Shown here piece by piece: positions 25,801 through 37,823 of a stretch of 64,000 nt of DNA. Source of the stretch: Nymphaea colorata (taxonomy: Eukaryota > Streptophyta > Magnoliopsida > Nymphaeales > Nymphaeaceae); NCBI RefSeq assembly GCF_008831285.2, contig NC_045141.1:23156742-23220741 (forward strand), given 5' to 3'. How positions within the stretch are numbered: position 1 is the first letter of the stretch; the number at the start of each line of letters is the position of its first letter. A program made the translations under genes and the position numbers. The notes below the pieces were generated by a model. That model had not been told where the DNA came from and ran no database searches. It worked only from the letters and a program-made list of their open reading frames with translations.

Positions 25801-27141
25801 GATGAATGGGGTGGCGTAACACATGGTTTTTAACACTCAGCTTAGGAGATCTCATTGTTCACTAATCACGTGGACTCTAATGTAGTAAACACTAGGTTAG
25901 CACTCCTAGCTTCTATAGCCTACTGCTTTACTGATTTTGCAGCTTCAGGTTCTACATAGGGTTGCTGATATCTGCAGCTGGAATAATCATGAGGTTTCTG
26001 AGTTTTGGAGACGCTTGTGACATAATGTATTTTTTGTTCTTTACTTCCAGCAGGTCCGAAAGCTTCTTATTCTTGCTATTAGTTTATCTGATACATTATG
26101 TATCTTTTCATCCTCCTTACCGAGCTTTCCATGCTTCGTTAACTTATATTTTGTGCATAGACCTCTTTCAACCAGTCCCAAGTGGCTTGGCCTTGTTATC
26201 ATCTGGAACAAACAATGAAGTCTTGGAAAATTTGTTAATTAATATTTCTAACGACATGCTGCAGGAATTAATGTGCTTTAATTGTCAAATTTGCAGGTTT
26301 GCATGGATTGTTCTGTCCTTGCGTGCTGTTTGGCCGCAATGTCGAGAATTTGAGGGAGGACATTCCTTGGACTAAGCCATGTGTTTGTCATGCTATATTT
26401 GTTGAAGGAGGCATGGCCCTTGCAGCAGCAACTGCTGTACTCCATGGTATTGACCCAGGGACGTCATTCCTGATTGGTGAAGGTTTACTGTTTACATGGT
26501 GGATGTGTGGTATTTATACAGGGCTATTTCGGCAAGAGTTACAGAAAAAGTATCATCTTAAGGTCTCTCTCTCTTTCTCTCTCTCACGCACACACACACA
26601 TATATCAAAACCAAAGGGCCATGATCACATGGCATCTGTTGGCCCGTAACCAGAACATCTGAATCGTCGACAGTTTACATTTTAAAAAACAGTACTTTTT
26701 CAAAAGGTATTTGGTTACATTCTGGGAATGATTCGAATCTCATTCACAGTTTCACGAGTTTGAATTTTTCTTTTCTTGGAATGATTAAAAAATGATATGT
26801 TTCACAAGTCTCAGTTTGAAAATTGAGAAGTTAGCTTTTAAATACAAAATAGCCATCTCTGGAATGCTGCATTCCTTTTAAATTTGTTGATAAAAGATTG
26901 ACTTCCACTCTTCTGGCTCTAGAACTCGCCATGTGACCCTTGCATGGTTCACTGTTGCATGCACTGGTGCGCACTTTGCCAAGAGCATCGGGAGATGAAG
27001 GGGCGGCTGACGGACGATGTGGTTATGCCCATGACAGTCGTGAATCCTCCGCCTGTGCAAGAGATGCAGCTGCCTGAAAGCCATAACCCAACAAGCGACA
27101 AGAATACCGACCAAGCCACTCTCGAGATGGAACCTTTGTAA
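22856..27141 (+). CDS. PLAC8-family membrane protein (cell number regulator 6-like)
   Basis: Four exons join in frame: 22856-22966, 23878-23992, 26297-26562, 26923-27141. They give 236 residues. The start [13 protein letters not shown] and the segment [16 protein letters not shown] match the plant subgroup I recall from Arabidopsis At4g23470/At5g51400 and maize CNR6. The PLAC8 core is clear. [20 protein letters not shown] carries the CxxxxCPC cluster (about 82-92), a hydrophobic stretch [15 protein letters not shown] and [19 protein letters not shown] follow, then [21 protein letters not shown] (about 168-188). Two hydrophobic helices suggest a plasma-membrane protein. Relatives control organ cell number or heavy-metal (Cd, Zn) and Ca2+ transport. 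Which applies here is unknown. Intron 1 begins with a (CT)n run, and intron 2 is 2.3 kb and contains a tandem duplication. Confidence 0.95.
22989..23012 (+). repeat. (CT)n microsatellite
   Basis: CT repeat just after the first splice donor of the PLAC8 gene, inside intron 1. In plants such 5' CT tracts are common near transcription starts. Confidence 0.85.
24483..24580 (+). repeat. Tandem duplication, 49 bp x 2
   Basis: A 49-bp unit (TGGAAGTGTGGAAGAGAACC through CTACCGATAA) is present twice with no visible difference. It is in intron 2 of the PLAC8 gene. The identity implies a recent duplication. Confidence 0.9.
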
Positions 27142-29328
27142 TGAGGTGCAAACTACAGATAATCTATTGCCCGTTATTTAGCACCACAGTAAAGATCACT
27201 TTGTGATTTTGAGGCACGGAACCCCTACAACTGAACAGTTCGCCTCCCCATTTTTTGGTGTAATAGAATTTTTCAGTTGTTACAGTGAAGGACCTTATAT
27301 TTTGGAAAAACATTTTCGTTCTTATTTTGTTGTAAATTGATTAAGCAGTTGACCCCGCATTCCGTTTTCTTTCCCTTCATGTATCGTACTCTTGTTGAGA
27401 TTGACTACATTGTTGACACGCTGCAAATTTATAAGGGTCAGGTATTTATTCAAGTTTGCTGGAGTTCCATACGGTAGGATGGAAAAAAGCAATCTGAAAA
27501 TCAACTGGCCCTCTAACTACGTTGGCCATGGCTGTTTGTGAGAGCAAATAAAATGGGAGTTTATGCATCTGACAGGAAATGTCTAATGATTAGTAGATCT
27601 CCAAATGCAAAATTTCCTTAACTGCTTTTTTTTTTTCAAACCATCCGCGAGGAATGGAAAAGAAATGGCAGAGCCACACCGACAAGTACATCAAAATGTA
27701 CAGTTTAAGAGCCCTTATTTCAAGGCAACAGGCAGACCTTTCAGCTTGATCCGCTCTTTGGGAGGAAAGTAAGCGTTTCTAAGTTTCTCCAACATTATGT
27801 GGGAGCATTAGCGTCTTCAAGAATTAGTGCGACTGAAGTTTCGAAACCTCCAGAGGAATTCCATAGACAGACTTTGGCGATGCTCCATCGCTACCAGATT
27901 CTAGCAATAGCATAATTTTAACCCGTTCTAGTTTTAACACGATCATATTGTTCAAAAATTTGGGGAAAGGGAAGACTCCCAGAGGCCCCTGGTGCTCAAT
28001 GGGAACAACAAGAAAAGGAAATGATGGTCCTAATCAATGATCACCGGACTGGTTAATGAAATGCGGAATCTGCCTCAAACTCCAAACCAAGTAAAGAACC
28101 ACTAATGCAAAACTAAGCTTATCCATATGACAAGCAACAAAAAAAACACCAAGAAAAATACGGCTTTGATACAAAAAATAAGCGTGAGTGATCTCAGTTT
28201 TGCCAGCAATGCGCTTTAAATTTAAAATGGAAGTTATGGTTGAATAGAACTCATTTCCAAATGTAACCAAATCAAACAAGCGGAGAAATACAGTCCGATC
28301 GATGACCACATCCATCGTCAGTAACTTTGAGAAACTTCCCTTCGATTCCTCCAAAACTACAGCTCTAGATTACACTTTTGCCCCTGAAAGAAGAAACAGA
28401 GGAACAAATATCATAGTCTCGTTTTGCCCTTCACTAATTTTAAAACTCTCACTCAAACGGCACTGTGTTAAAGCACAAAATGGAAAAGTGAAAGATGAAC
28501 GATTTGTACACAAACTTTGTGCCAGAGGAATTTTGGTAATGCCAACTAATCACTAAACAAGAAAGCATTCGCCAAATACATGAAACATCTACAAGCGGGA
28601 TCAAAAGTGTGATGTCTAACAATGATAAAATGGTTTCACTGAATCAACAAACAACAAATTAACAGTAGCTACAACAATATAACACGAACCAAACAAGTGC
28701 AGCCAACCGCCATGAGATACGTCTGCAAAAGCTGCCAACATAATGAAAGAAGATAAAGCTTCTCTCCGTCTTAATATAAGAAAAGGTTGACAAGCCATCC
28801 ATCCTTCCGGATGGGCACGCCTTTCTCTTGTCATTTATTAGAAAGATGAAACGCGTCCAATAAAATGTTGAATATATGTGGTGGTTTTACAGTGGCAACC
28901 AGACTGTGAACCACCAAATTGCGGAACGATGGCATCGTCAATCTCAGCCTTGGATTCCTAAGTCAAAGACTCAAAGCTTCATGAGGAAAGCCAAGGAAAC
29001 ACAGTCCTTACTCCTTAAAGAGTAGCCACCCCCACCACCACCACCACCGGGAATCCATGATCATCACCAACAATAGTTAATGTTAATAAAAGAATCTGCC
29101 GTTAAAAAAAGAAAACATCTTAATTTCTTAACTAATAAAGCATTTACAAATAGCACAACCACACAGAACCTACAAAATGTGTAAGATCTAGGTAAATTCA
29201 GCAAGAAAGTTTCAGTCTTTACAGAAGCAATCTAACGAAATAACTTCATGGAACAATCTATCGCAAAATTTTCAAGAAAATCATCCAATGCGAATCAACC
29301 AAAGAAAGTAAACATAGATACCATCAAG

Positions 29329-29362
<34 letters not shown>

Positions 29363-29469
29363 AACACGGTCGCAAGTAACAAATGGAGAGAACAAAATGC
29401 CGATCAAAATCTGCACAAACTACAAATCGCTCAAGACCGCAATAAAAAAGGCAAACAATCAAAGCACAC
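27142..29469. other. Spacer between the PLAC8 gene and the small membrane protein
   Basis: The first 200-300 bases are probably the 3' UTR of the PLAC8 gene. The right side should be 3' UTR and flank of the minus-strand small-protein gene. A short CCACCACCACC run occurs at 29030-29048. Open frames here are short and match nothing I know. I see no transposon ends. Confidence 0.45.
29329..29364. repeat. T14-A22 homopolymer inverted repeat
   Basis: Fourteen T followed directly by twenty-two A forms a self-complementary tract. It lies about 100 bases downstream (in gene direction) of the small membrane-protein stop codon. Confidence 0.85.
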
Positions 29470-29829
29470 CTACGTCTGCTTCGAGTAGGCCGACGAAGAC
29501 GGGACGCGCTTGTTGCGGAACATCATATAACCAACGGGTAAAACGACCCCCACCATCATGATCAACGCCCCGACTGCGTACCTCAGTAGGCCCGGCGGCT
29601 CTACCTCTAGAAGCCTCCTCATCTACAAGTAAAAAGCAGAACTCTAGATTCACAATAACCCCTAAAGCCTAAATCTTCAACCGCGGGAAAGGGCAAGAGC
29701 GAAAGAAGAAAACCACAAACCCACTTCAGATGGACCAATAAAGCACATTGAAAATCAGTATAGACGAATCAAGAGCCAGAAAGATCAAATAATTTGAGAA
29801 CAACAGATGGAAAAGGAACTCACTGGCAT
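29470..29829 (-). CDS. Small conserved one-pass membrane protein, about 52 residues
   Basis: The main coding exon is 29622-29470 and reads M R R L L E V E P P G..., followed by a hydrophobic stretch (YAVGALIMMVGVVLPVGYMM) and FRNKRVPSSSAYSKQT before TAG, 50 residues. A splice acceptor (TTTTTACTTGTAG) sits directly before this ATG. A plausible first exon ends at 29824 (GATGCCA/GTGAGT), whose ATG-CCA (29829-29824) would join in phase to give MPMRRLLEV, 52 residues. Otherwise the intron (29823-29623) is in the 5' UTR. I recall near-identical tiny proteins in other angiosperms ending FRNKRVPSSS.YSKQT, of unknown function. One transmembrane helix with a basic tail suggests an organelle or ER membrane protein. 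The codon-perfect C-terminal motif makes chance unlikely despite the size. Confidence 0.75.
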
Positions 29830-30643
29830 CCTTCCCACCAGGAATGAAGATCGTCTGCTTTGCCGTTGAATAGGGAAAGGGAAGAAGCGGGAGGTCTTCA
29901 CAGTTTTATACTGCCGCTCAGTTTGGAGGAAAACGGGGAGGATTCGGTTCAGATATGAGCTGAAAGGAAATCCGAAACCGCCTCGGCGCCGATACTGCAC
30001 AAATACGCCGAGGGTCTCGGCCTCTTTTTTTTTTTTTTTTGTTATTTCTCACTGGAAGTTATATTATTGGATTTTATTTTTTGGATGTTTAAATTAACGT
30101 AGTATTACAAATAGCGAAATAGAACTTTTAATCAAATTTATATTTTAGTATGAAAGACTAATTGCAAACAAATTCAAATAAAATCAATGCCTTTAAGGCT
30201 CAACTAATTAGTCTTCTTGTTTGGGTATTGGGGAGTTGACAACTTCTTATTTTATATGAAAGAACAACCTGTTATGTTTCAATAAAAAATCACTATTATC
30301 CTACAAATCAAATAAACATTAGTGAAATTCGACTAATAAAAATTAAAATTATCCTCTATATTGCAGGATATTTGACAAATTCATGAATTCAGATAGAAAG
30401 TAAATTACAAGTAAGCATGTAAATGGTGTATATCTACACAAAAATACGAAATTGAAAGGAAAAAAAATAAAAATTATTAGCATTATTAGCACAATTGAGA
30501 TAGGCACTGCACAAGGAACAAAAATATTTGTAAGAAAAGCGAGAGAAAGTAAAGCACAATTAACGATTTTGTCACTTCTCTATCATATAAAAGGCATCTT
30601 TCAAACAAAGTTCTATCCTTCAGGAGCCAATCCTTTTTCTTAA

Positions 30644-31748
30644 GGGGCCGTTTGATGGAATGAAATTATGGAATTGGAAATATATTTCTGGAAATATATT
30701 TCTTGGAAAAAGAGAATGAGAAAAATATTTTCGATTCCCATTTTGATGGGTGTTTGATAACTGAGAAATATATTTTCAGAAACATATTTCATCGTTTGGT
30801 AGAAATGGAAGAAGGAAAGGAAGGGAGTTTGGAAGAAGAAGGAGTGAGGAGGAGGAAGGGAAGGAGGGGGTTCCTGCTGCATCCTCCCGCCATCAGCCGC
30901 ACCTGCCGTTCCCATATCGATTAATACAATTCCACAATACGCATACCCACTATTCATACGGTTCCACAATACAACGTCTCGCTCTCAATCATTTTATCAA
31001 ACAGTTGACATGCGTCATCAATTATTTCCTTGCAGATATTTCATTTTTTCCCCCTTCTCTCGATTCTTCTTCTTCTCTCCGATTCAGCCAATTCTCATGA
31101 TTTCATTTTCCCCCCTTCTCTCGATTCTCTCTTCTTCTCCCCTATTCTTTTCCATGGCAGCCATGATTTCATTTTTTTTTCCCTTCTCTCAATTCTTTCT
31201 TCTTCTCCCTGTATGTTGACTCAGAGGAAGGGGAGGCATGAGGTGCCTCCCCCATCTCACGCTGCAGAAAAGGGCTCGCAGGGGGCAAACCACCAGAACC
31301 GAGAGAATCCAGCCGGAAGCTGGCCGTGTCATGAATCAACGCTAAAATCAGAGGAGTATGGGCTCGCGGGAGAGGAGTATGGGTGGAGGGTTCCCGATCA
31401 GCGTCCTTCGCTGGGCAGCGGCAACTTGGCTGGTGTATCCTTCCATTGCCTCGTGAACTAGAGGAGCGTCAGCTGGCTAGTGGACGTCGGAAAAGATCGA
31501 GAAGGCGTAGAGCAAGTGAAATCCAAGTGCGACGACGGGAGACTGGATGAGAGCCGCAACGGTCATTTTTTTTATTCCGGAAATATATTTCCACCCTCAG
31601 GAAAGAAATATATTTCCGGAAAAGTGATTCCGGAAATGAGTCCAACGGCTCTTTTTTTGATCCCTTGTTTGACGAAAGGGAAATATTTTTAAAAATTTGA
31701 ATTATTTTCCTCTTGCTACAGTAGATTTCTGCCCTGTCAAACGCCCCC
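30644..31748. mobile_element. Non-autonomous PIF/Harbinger-like element
   Basis: The left end GGGGCCGTTTGATGG and the right end CCTGTCAAACGCCCCC are inverted repeats. They are flanked by TAA on both sides (30641-30643 and 31749-31751), the 3-bp target duplication of PIF/Harbinger elements. The element is 1,105 bp. Its subterminal parts are rich in the palindrome GGAAATATATTTCC and variants (for example 30685-30705 and 31575-31625). No transposase motif is visible. The longest frame (31030-31461) is low complexity in its first half and I do not accept it as a gene. Clean ends and TSD suggest a fairly recent insertion. Confidence 0.75.
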
Positions 31749-31751
31749 TAA

Positions 31752-33156
31752 ATTAAATTTACTGAATTGAAAAAAAAAAGTATGACTAAAACCTCCCATT
31801 CTTTCTCTCTATCCTTCTCTATCTTTTAGGCTTCACTACCCTTCTCAATAATGGAATACTTAATTTTAAAAAAATAATTAAGCTTCGCTCGTTGGAAATA
31901 AACATTCGTCTCAAACCATACTTTTTTGCTTTCTATACAATAAGGTCTGCGTAGTAAATAGCTTAGATCTGATACCAATGACAACCAAAAATTTAAGGGG
32001 GAAGTAGATGAGTCATAAAATTAGAAAAAAGAAATACTGAGAGTTTAAATTTTAAATTGCTTATTAAATTGGTTATTTCTGCATTTGTAGTTACTTCAAC
32101 TTATACAATTTAACTTAAAAACTTTTGAAAAATGTGTTATATTAGAAACCAAGCAGATCTAATTGTTTATCTTTCTTTTGCAAATAATGTTGATTAATTT
32201 CTTGCAAAATAAGAAGAAAAGCTTCATATGCTGGATAGTTTTCTTGCATCATAGGTCGTTGTAAATTTCATCAAAAGACAAACAGTTCAGTTTCATTTTC
32301 TCATCTAAGGGTTCAGTCTATGAAACCTGCAATAAATCCCTAAAACATAATAAAACGTGTACAAAAGAGTCTCAAATGGTTCAGATCCTTCTCAAAATTT
32401 TCATGTAGTTTCTTTTTGTTTGATCTCATTTGGAGTGGTTCTGCTTCAGATGGCACTTCTAGGCCGAACACTTTTCCATCCACGCACGCATATGCATCAT
32501 CTTGGTGTTTTATCTGGACTTCATAGGAAATGCGATTCTTACTGTCTTTTGAACGTTTATCATAAATTTGTCGCCGGAAATGTTCTCGGTGAATCAAGGA
32601 TGTCAAATTTAATCTTTTTACCACCACTTTGAACTTTGAAACATAATCTGGGAAAGCACTTATAACTCTTTCTTGGAAACATAAGGACCATCCCAATCTG
32701 TGCAGCAGCCAGCAGTTGACAGTATTAGGCATCTTGGATGCGGTAGAAAGCTACATCCATTTGCCCGCTTCTGAGAAGTGTTTTCTATGTCATGTATGCC
32801 CGTGCCTGATGGGATATCAGTAGAAGTAAATACTCTGTTGTTTACTAAACACAATGAGTTATGAAAGATATTGGTGCAGTCTGAAGAAATTGCTCACGTT
32901 GATGACTCTTCTAGATTGCTTGGTAGGACGTCCATGTCCAAAATGATGTTTATAGTTTATTAAATTGATTCACTGACCATAAGGTTCATTACAGCTGCAG
33001 GAAGGGCCTACTGTTCTTGCCCAAATGTATGCGTTGTCCATATTGAGATCAATAGAACAATTTATGCCTCTTCCATATATGCATCGTATACTGCTATATA
33101 TATGTTACCTGAAGTACATTAGTACTATCTGACCATATTATTTTTGGTGATAGAAT
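31752..33156. other. Spacer 3' of the FORKED-like gene
   Basis: AT-rich interval between the Harbinger-like element and the FORKED-like stop codon. Part of it near 33100 is probably 3' UTR. Apart from one open frame annotated separately (32340-32732, minus) nothing coding is seen. Confidence 0.4.
32340..32732 (-). CDS. Unrecognised 130-codon open frame
   Basis: Compositionally normal frame (MPNTVNCWLLHRLGW... to ...LFCTRFIMF) with no low-complexity tract and several charged segments (KRSKDSKNRISYEVQIKHQD). I recognise no domain. It is on the same strand as, and downstream of, the FORKED-like gene. It could be a chance frame in the 3' flank, a lineage-specific gene or a remnant. I saw no convincing promoter or splice partner. 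Confidence 0.2.
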   Translation of the reverse strand: MPNTVNCWLLHRLGWSLCFQERVISAFPDYVSKFKVVVKRLNLTSLIHREHFRRQIYDKRSKDSKNRISYEVQIKHQDDAYACVDGKVFGLEVPSEAEPLQMRSNKKKLHENFEKDLNHLRLFCTRFIMF

Positions 33157-36100
33157 TTACATATCGAATTCTGTGGGTGGCTGTATTTTACCAGCTCGCA
33201 CAAGCAAATCCTGAATGCCGCCGACCCATTTCTGCTTTGCTTCCTCGTTGTGACACTCAAAGTGCAGGACTTCTCCGCCTGTTTTTAAGCTAAAATAACA
33301 TCTCCTTTCACCACTGATTCTTCTGCTTCTTCCTGGCCATGTGGGAATGTCATCGGAGATTCCATACACAATACCTGAAAATGATGAGTTTAACATGAGG
33401 AGACTAGAGAAGTCCTTTTCCATATACTACCTAATGGCTACTGCAGTCCCTCTGACAGAACTAGTGTAGCCATATGTACATGGCCGCGTAAAAATGTGTG
33501 TGTGTTTGTGGGTGGGGGGGGGGGGGGGGGGGGAAATCAATATTAGGAGACGAATAAACTCTTTTATTAACAAAGAAGGTCTTCGAAAATCATGAACTTT
33601 ATGGCAATTGATTTTTAATCACCAGAAAATTTTGCAAGCATGTCTAATTCTAATGATTTTAATGCTGAAGTTCACAAGAACTGGATATATAGATAAAATC
33701 TACTGTTCAATTTGGTCGAAGAATCTCCAACAGGAAGACCTCAAAAAGGGTTTATGACAATATGGACGGTAGAATCAGGTCCCATGTCCATCGTCCAGTT
33801 TTACAGAGCGAGTAAATGTAGTTTTCATTTTAATTCTTTACAGTTATCTTGGAGTGCACGTTAACTCATTGACCATTGCTATTTTTTATGGTCAGATATA
33901 ACGGTAGACTTGTTTCTGATAACTGTTTCAGCATCAATAACTGTAAGTATAGATGCCTTACTCTTTTTATCTTTTGAAAAGGCCCTGCCGATGTGTGTAC
34001 TCTTGAGTTTCACCATGACCTGCAAGAATTTGAACAGAGAAATTAGTTTTTTGATACACAAACAAATACTCAAATACTTAATGGGGATAAAGGCCCCTAC
34101 GCTATTTCCTCACCTCTGTGTTTTGGTTCATGTAGACAGAGACCCGCTTCTTATGAAACGACCCTGCATCAAACAGTGCTTTAGACGATCCCCTCTTAAA
34201 CTGAAGATCTGAAAATGAAGGTACACCAACCAAAAACATTCATTTCTTCTGCAAGTCACCATAAGGGGTTGACTGAATCATATGAATTTGGGCTAAACCA
34301 CAAATGGATGATATGTCATGATCCTGATCATCGTAATTGTACGCTCTTGGAAAATCTAAGAGATAAACCGCTAACTTCCTTTCCATATATTGATAGCAAG
34401 TAGTTGGCATTATAAAACCTGACCAGTTTTTGGCAGCCATGCCTGCACACATGGCAGCTCCAAGTTGATGCCGCACCACAACCAACTTTATGCAAGTGGC
34501 AGCAAGATTTTAGTTGTCTTCCAGTATTCCTGAACACTTGAAGAACGTAACGGTCCTATTTTGTAATTTTTTCTTTCTTCTGTTAGTGGGGCATTCCTCA
34601 TCTTATGACAGCCACTGCCGCTTTTGAAGCATGACCCTCCATGCTTGATTTGTTTGAAGAACATAACAATCCTATTTTGTAATTTTTTCTTTCTTCTATT
34701 AGTGGGGCATTCCTCATCTTATGACAGCCACTGCCGCTTTTGAAGCATGACCCTCCATGCTTGATTTGCGTGGGGAGGAAACTTCACATAAGAAAATTCA
34801 ACAAGCAGTTCGTAAGCATAGAATTTTAGGCTGCTTTCTTTCCCTGCAAGCAGTTGACTGACAAATCGACCATTTGTGCAACTAAAATCAAGTTACCAAT
34901 GGTCGAAAAGATCTCGTGGTGTAAAACATCTGACGTGACAACCGGAAAAGGAAGGGAGGGCGCTAAGCTACAGTTTTTATGACAAGTTGGCGACTATGCG
35001 GTATCATTTCTATCAAATACCCACAAATGGACAAAGAATTTGCATTCTTCAGATTCGATTCGATCGTTTACCTTTTCTGGTTCTTTTGAGCAATTCTCCG
35101 TGGATGACGCGGGAGCTGACGCCGCTTCTTTCGGCCTCGCTCAGCCGGCGGCCTGAAGTTGCTGCCGACGGCGTGACAGCGGGCGTCTGAGCCACTCCCT
35201 TATCGAATGGGATAATGGAGGCATTGCTCCGTGCCTCTTTGTGAACTCTAGCTTTCAGTGCTGCTGCTGCTCTCAATGCTGTGAAGTCATGGCCAACCAA
35301 CGTTGTGAACTCGCTAAATTTAACAGCCAAAATTCAAATTTTACGCGTCTTACAATTCCATAAGGGTGAAATTTTGTGTCGCTCGATTATTGAAGGATAT
35401 TCGAATTGCTAGCATTAACAAGATTACGTTTGGGGAATTTGCGTAAAGTTTGATGCAAAAAAAAGGTCCAATTTTCCATACTTTCGCTTTCAGTTGATTG
35501 ACAACCTTAACTAGCACATGAAATACAAAACTATGAAAAATATATTTGAAAATTTGAGTTTTCCTAAGTACGCTCTTGACTTATACGCAATAACAAATTA
35601 ATCCCCAACCTTGTTGCTGCTACCAAATTAAACCCCACTCGTTAGCTTCATAGTTCCTTGGTGAAATGATCAAATACTTCGAAGGAGATAAAAGAGATTT
35701 AAGTACTTCCGAAACGGAAAAAGGATGAATTTGTCTCGCAAAAGCAAATGTTCGGAGACAGAATTTCCAAATAGCAACAATGTGATCAATTTGTCAGTTA
35801 CTTGAGGATGAACTTCGAAGGCGATCGAAATTCGAAGGACGGAAAATGCGAACTGAAACCGAGAATACCTGTCGCGGCACCGGCGGTAAGCGTCATGAGG
35901 TCGCCGGGCGTCTTGACATTGACGGCGGAGTTGACGACCGCAGCGATCCGGTCGCGATCGGCGCCGATCGACTCCGCGATCTCGACGCAGTGCGACGCCA
36001 CGAGGGCGGTAGCCGACGCCATCGCGGTCCTTGCCTTCTCCCCGGAGTCCCCGGCGGAGGCGTTCTCTGCTGCAGCCACCGCCGCGACGGCCGCGGCCAC

Positions 36101-37823
36101 TCCCGCCACAGAGAGCGCGGCGTGGACGTGGGCGTTGTGGGCTCGCGCCTTTTCGCGCTTCCTCTCCCTCGACTTCTTGCCCGCGAACCATTTGCCGGCG
36201 TTGGCACGGTGCGCCCTCATTGAGTTGAGCGTCTTGCAGAACTGTGGATGACCAAAACCAAACGTACAGGAATTACCATGCTGCCGTTCACCATTTCCAA
36301 GATTGACATCCGTGGCCTTTACATTTTACATCTAAATCATCTAGCTATTGTCTATATGCAATAACTCTTTTCAATTCCTCATGCATAAATCGAGTATGAA
36401 GAATTTTGGTGGCGTAACTCACCGCATTACTGAGAGGTCGGTCTGATTTCAAGATTGCTGCCTCCGCATCAAGTGCATGCCCGAGAACGACCAACGGCTA
36501 TTAGAAAAGGGGAGAGAGAGTGAAAGAATTAGTGACTTTTTCTGTATCTTTCTAGCTTTGCTACCAACTCTAACAAGATAGAACCAAACGCCCTAAGAAG
36601 GTAAAAACAAATGCAAAAGGCTCAGTTCACCCATTTAACCTCATTTAGCTCCTTAAATTAAGGTTTTAAGATCATGAAATCCTTGAAATTACTCCACTAG
36701 AAGTTAACTGCTTCCCGATTTACCTAGGGATGCAAACGATGGATAACTTAAATATTTGAGAAATTTTAAACATGCAGGAGGAATATTTCATCCTACCATC
36801 CAAACTCTAACTCTAGTGTCATGGCCTTCCGTTTTGCCCCCTATTATTGCACCAAACCACTAGATCAAATAAACTCAATGGAAACATGACCAACCTCGTA
36901 CCCATATCTTTAACGGTCTACATTCTTATTTTATATGTATATTTATATTATAAGGTCTATTTCTTTTCAGGTGTTGGGATTGGCTTTTTCAAAGAACCTT
37001 GACATGAATCAACTAAAGTTGCTTGTCTCAGTTTGCTAATGTTAAAGGGCACCAAAAGCCAGAAAAGATCCTCAAACCTTTAGCTCTCGATGTTCAGCCA
37101 TGGAAGGACTGGGAGAGAACTCTCCTGAGGGTCGATGAGTGGACGATGGCGACCTCCCAAGCTCACCCCTTTGCCCATGTCCACGGCTTCCCTGCAATTC
37201 CGACAAAAACAACAACGGAAATTGTTTTCATTTTGGTACCGATTTCATAGAATGAAAATAAATTCATGATGCCGAGAATTTTCTGCCGAGAGATCCATCA
37301 CCGTTGAACTCTTGGTTTTTCTCGACGCATCGATAATAGAATTTGCCTACCAAGCACAAAGATAAGTTCTAACTCGACCAATCTATGGTGTGAATTGATC
37401 CAATGAGTCGAGCATTGGTGGTGGTCGGTTTCATCCTGGAATGGCAACTTTTTCATTCTTTTTTCGTGATCTCGGGATCAAATGGACTTTAGAGGCTCAA
37501 GGCATCTAAGATCATAGAGTTGGTCGTGATCCCCACGTTCCCAACGCGTCCCTGGGAGACAGAAGGGACTTGAAAGAACTTACGGGGCGCATCAGGATCT
37601 TGTCTGTGATGAACTCCGTCTTCCTCTCCAGGAAAGATTTCTTCTTCTCTTGCAGAGCTTTGGAGAGTTCGACGGCGGAGACGCTCCAAGATCTCGCCAA
37701 AAACTCCATAGGCTCCTTGGGAGTTTCCGGCTGAGGAATTGGCGATTCTGTGCCTTCTTCGTCGCCCTTCTTCCTTGAACTCCTCTGGGACACTCTCGAG
37801 AAGAAATCCCTCCTCCTCTCCAT
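33157..37823 (-). CDS. FORKED-like / VAN3-binding protein (DUF828 + PH-like)
   Basis: Eight coding exons on the minus strand: 37823-37584, 37191-37078, 36497-36423, 36241-35869, 35278-35072, 34208-34114, 34019-33962, 33374-33157. They give 459 residues, and all phases agree. The N-terminus carries the family hallmark [19 protein letters not shown] (residues 32-50). The DUF828 core includes [20 protein letters not shown], an Ala/Val-rich helix ([15 protein letters not shown]) and [20 protein letters not shown]. The C-terminal PH-like part runs from about [12 protein letters not shown] through [14 protein letters not shown] to [13 protein letters not shown]. Family members (VAB, FKD1, FL proteins) bind the ARF-GAP VAN3/SFC at the trans-Golgi and help recycle PIN1, which controls vein joining. 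Exon 2 is the least certain, having a weak donor (AAG/GTTTGA). The start is the first in-frame ATG after a 5'-UTR acceptor at 37892. My best-remembered relatives are Arabidopsis At4g17350/At5g47440. Confidence 0.92.
33514..33533 (+). repeat. G20 homopolymer
   Basis: Twenty G in a row after a GTGTGTG tract, in the last intron of the FORKED-like gene (so C20 on the sense strand). Very long G runs are rare and assembly-prone. Confidence 0.9.
34538..34769 (+). repeat. Tandem duplication, 116 bp x 2
   Basis: The 116-bp unit starting TTGAAGAACGTAACGGTCCT recurs with a few substitutions (TTTGAAGAACATAACAATCC). Both copies contain GTGGGGCATTCCTCATCTTA and CACTGCCGCTTTTGAAGC. It lies in the intron between coding exons 5 and 6 of the FORKED-like gene. 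Confidence 0.9.

Noticed and set aside
31030-31461. 143-codon frame inside the Harbinger-like element
   Set aside because: The first half is low complexity and there is no DDE transposase or Myb-like motif, so it is not a transposase.
36031-36228. Long GC-rich plus-strand frames opposite the FORKED-like exon 4
   Set aside because: Antisense shadows of the conserved DUF828 exon on the minus strand.
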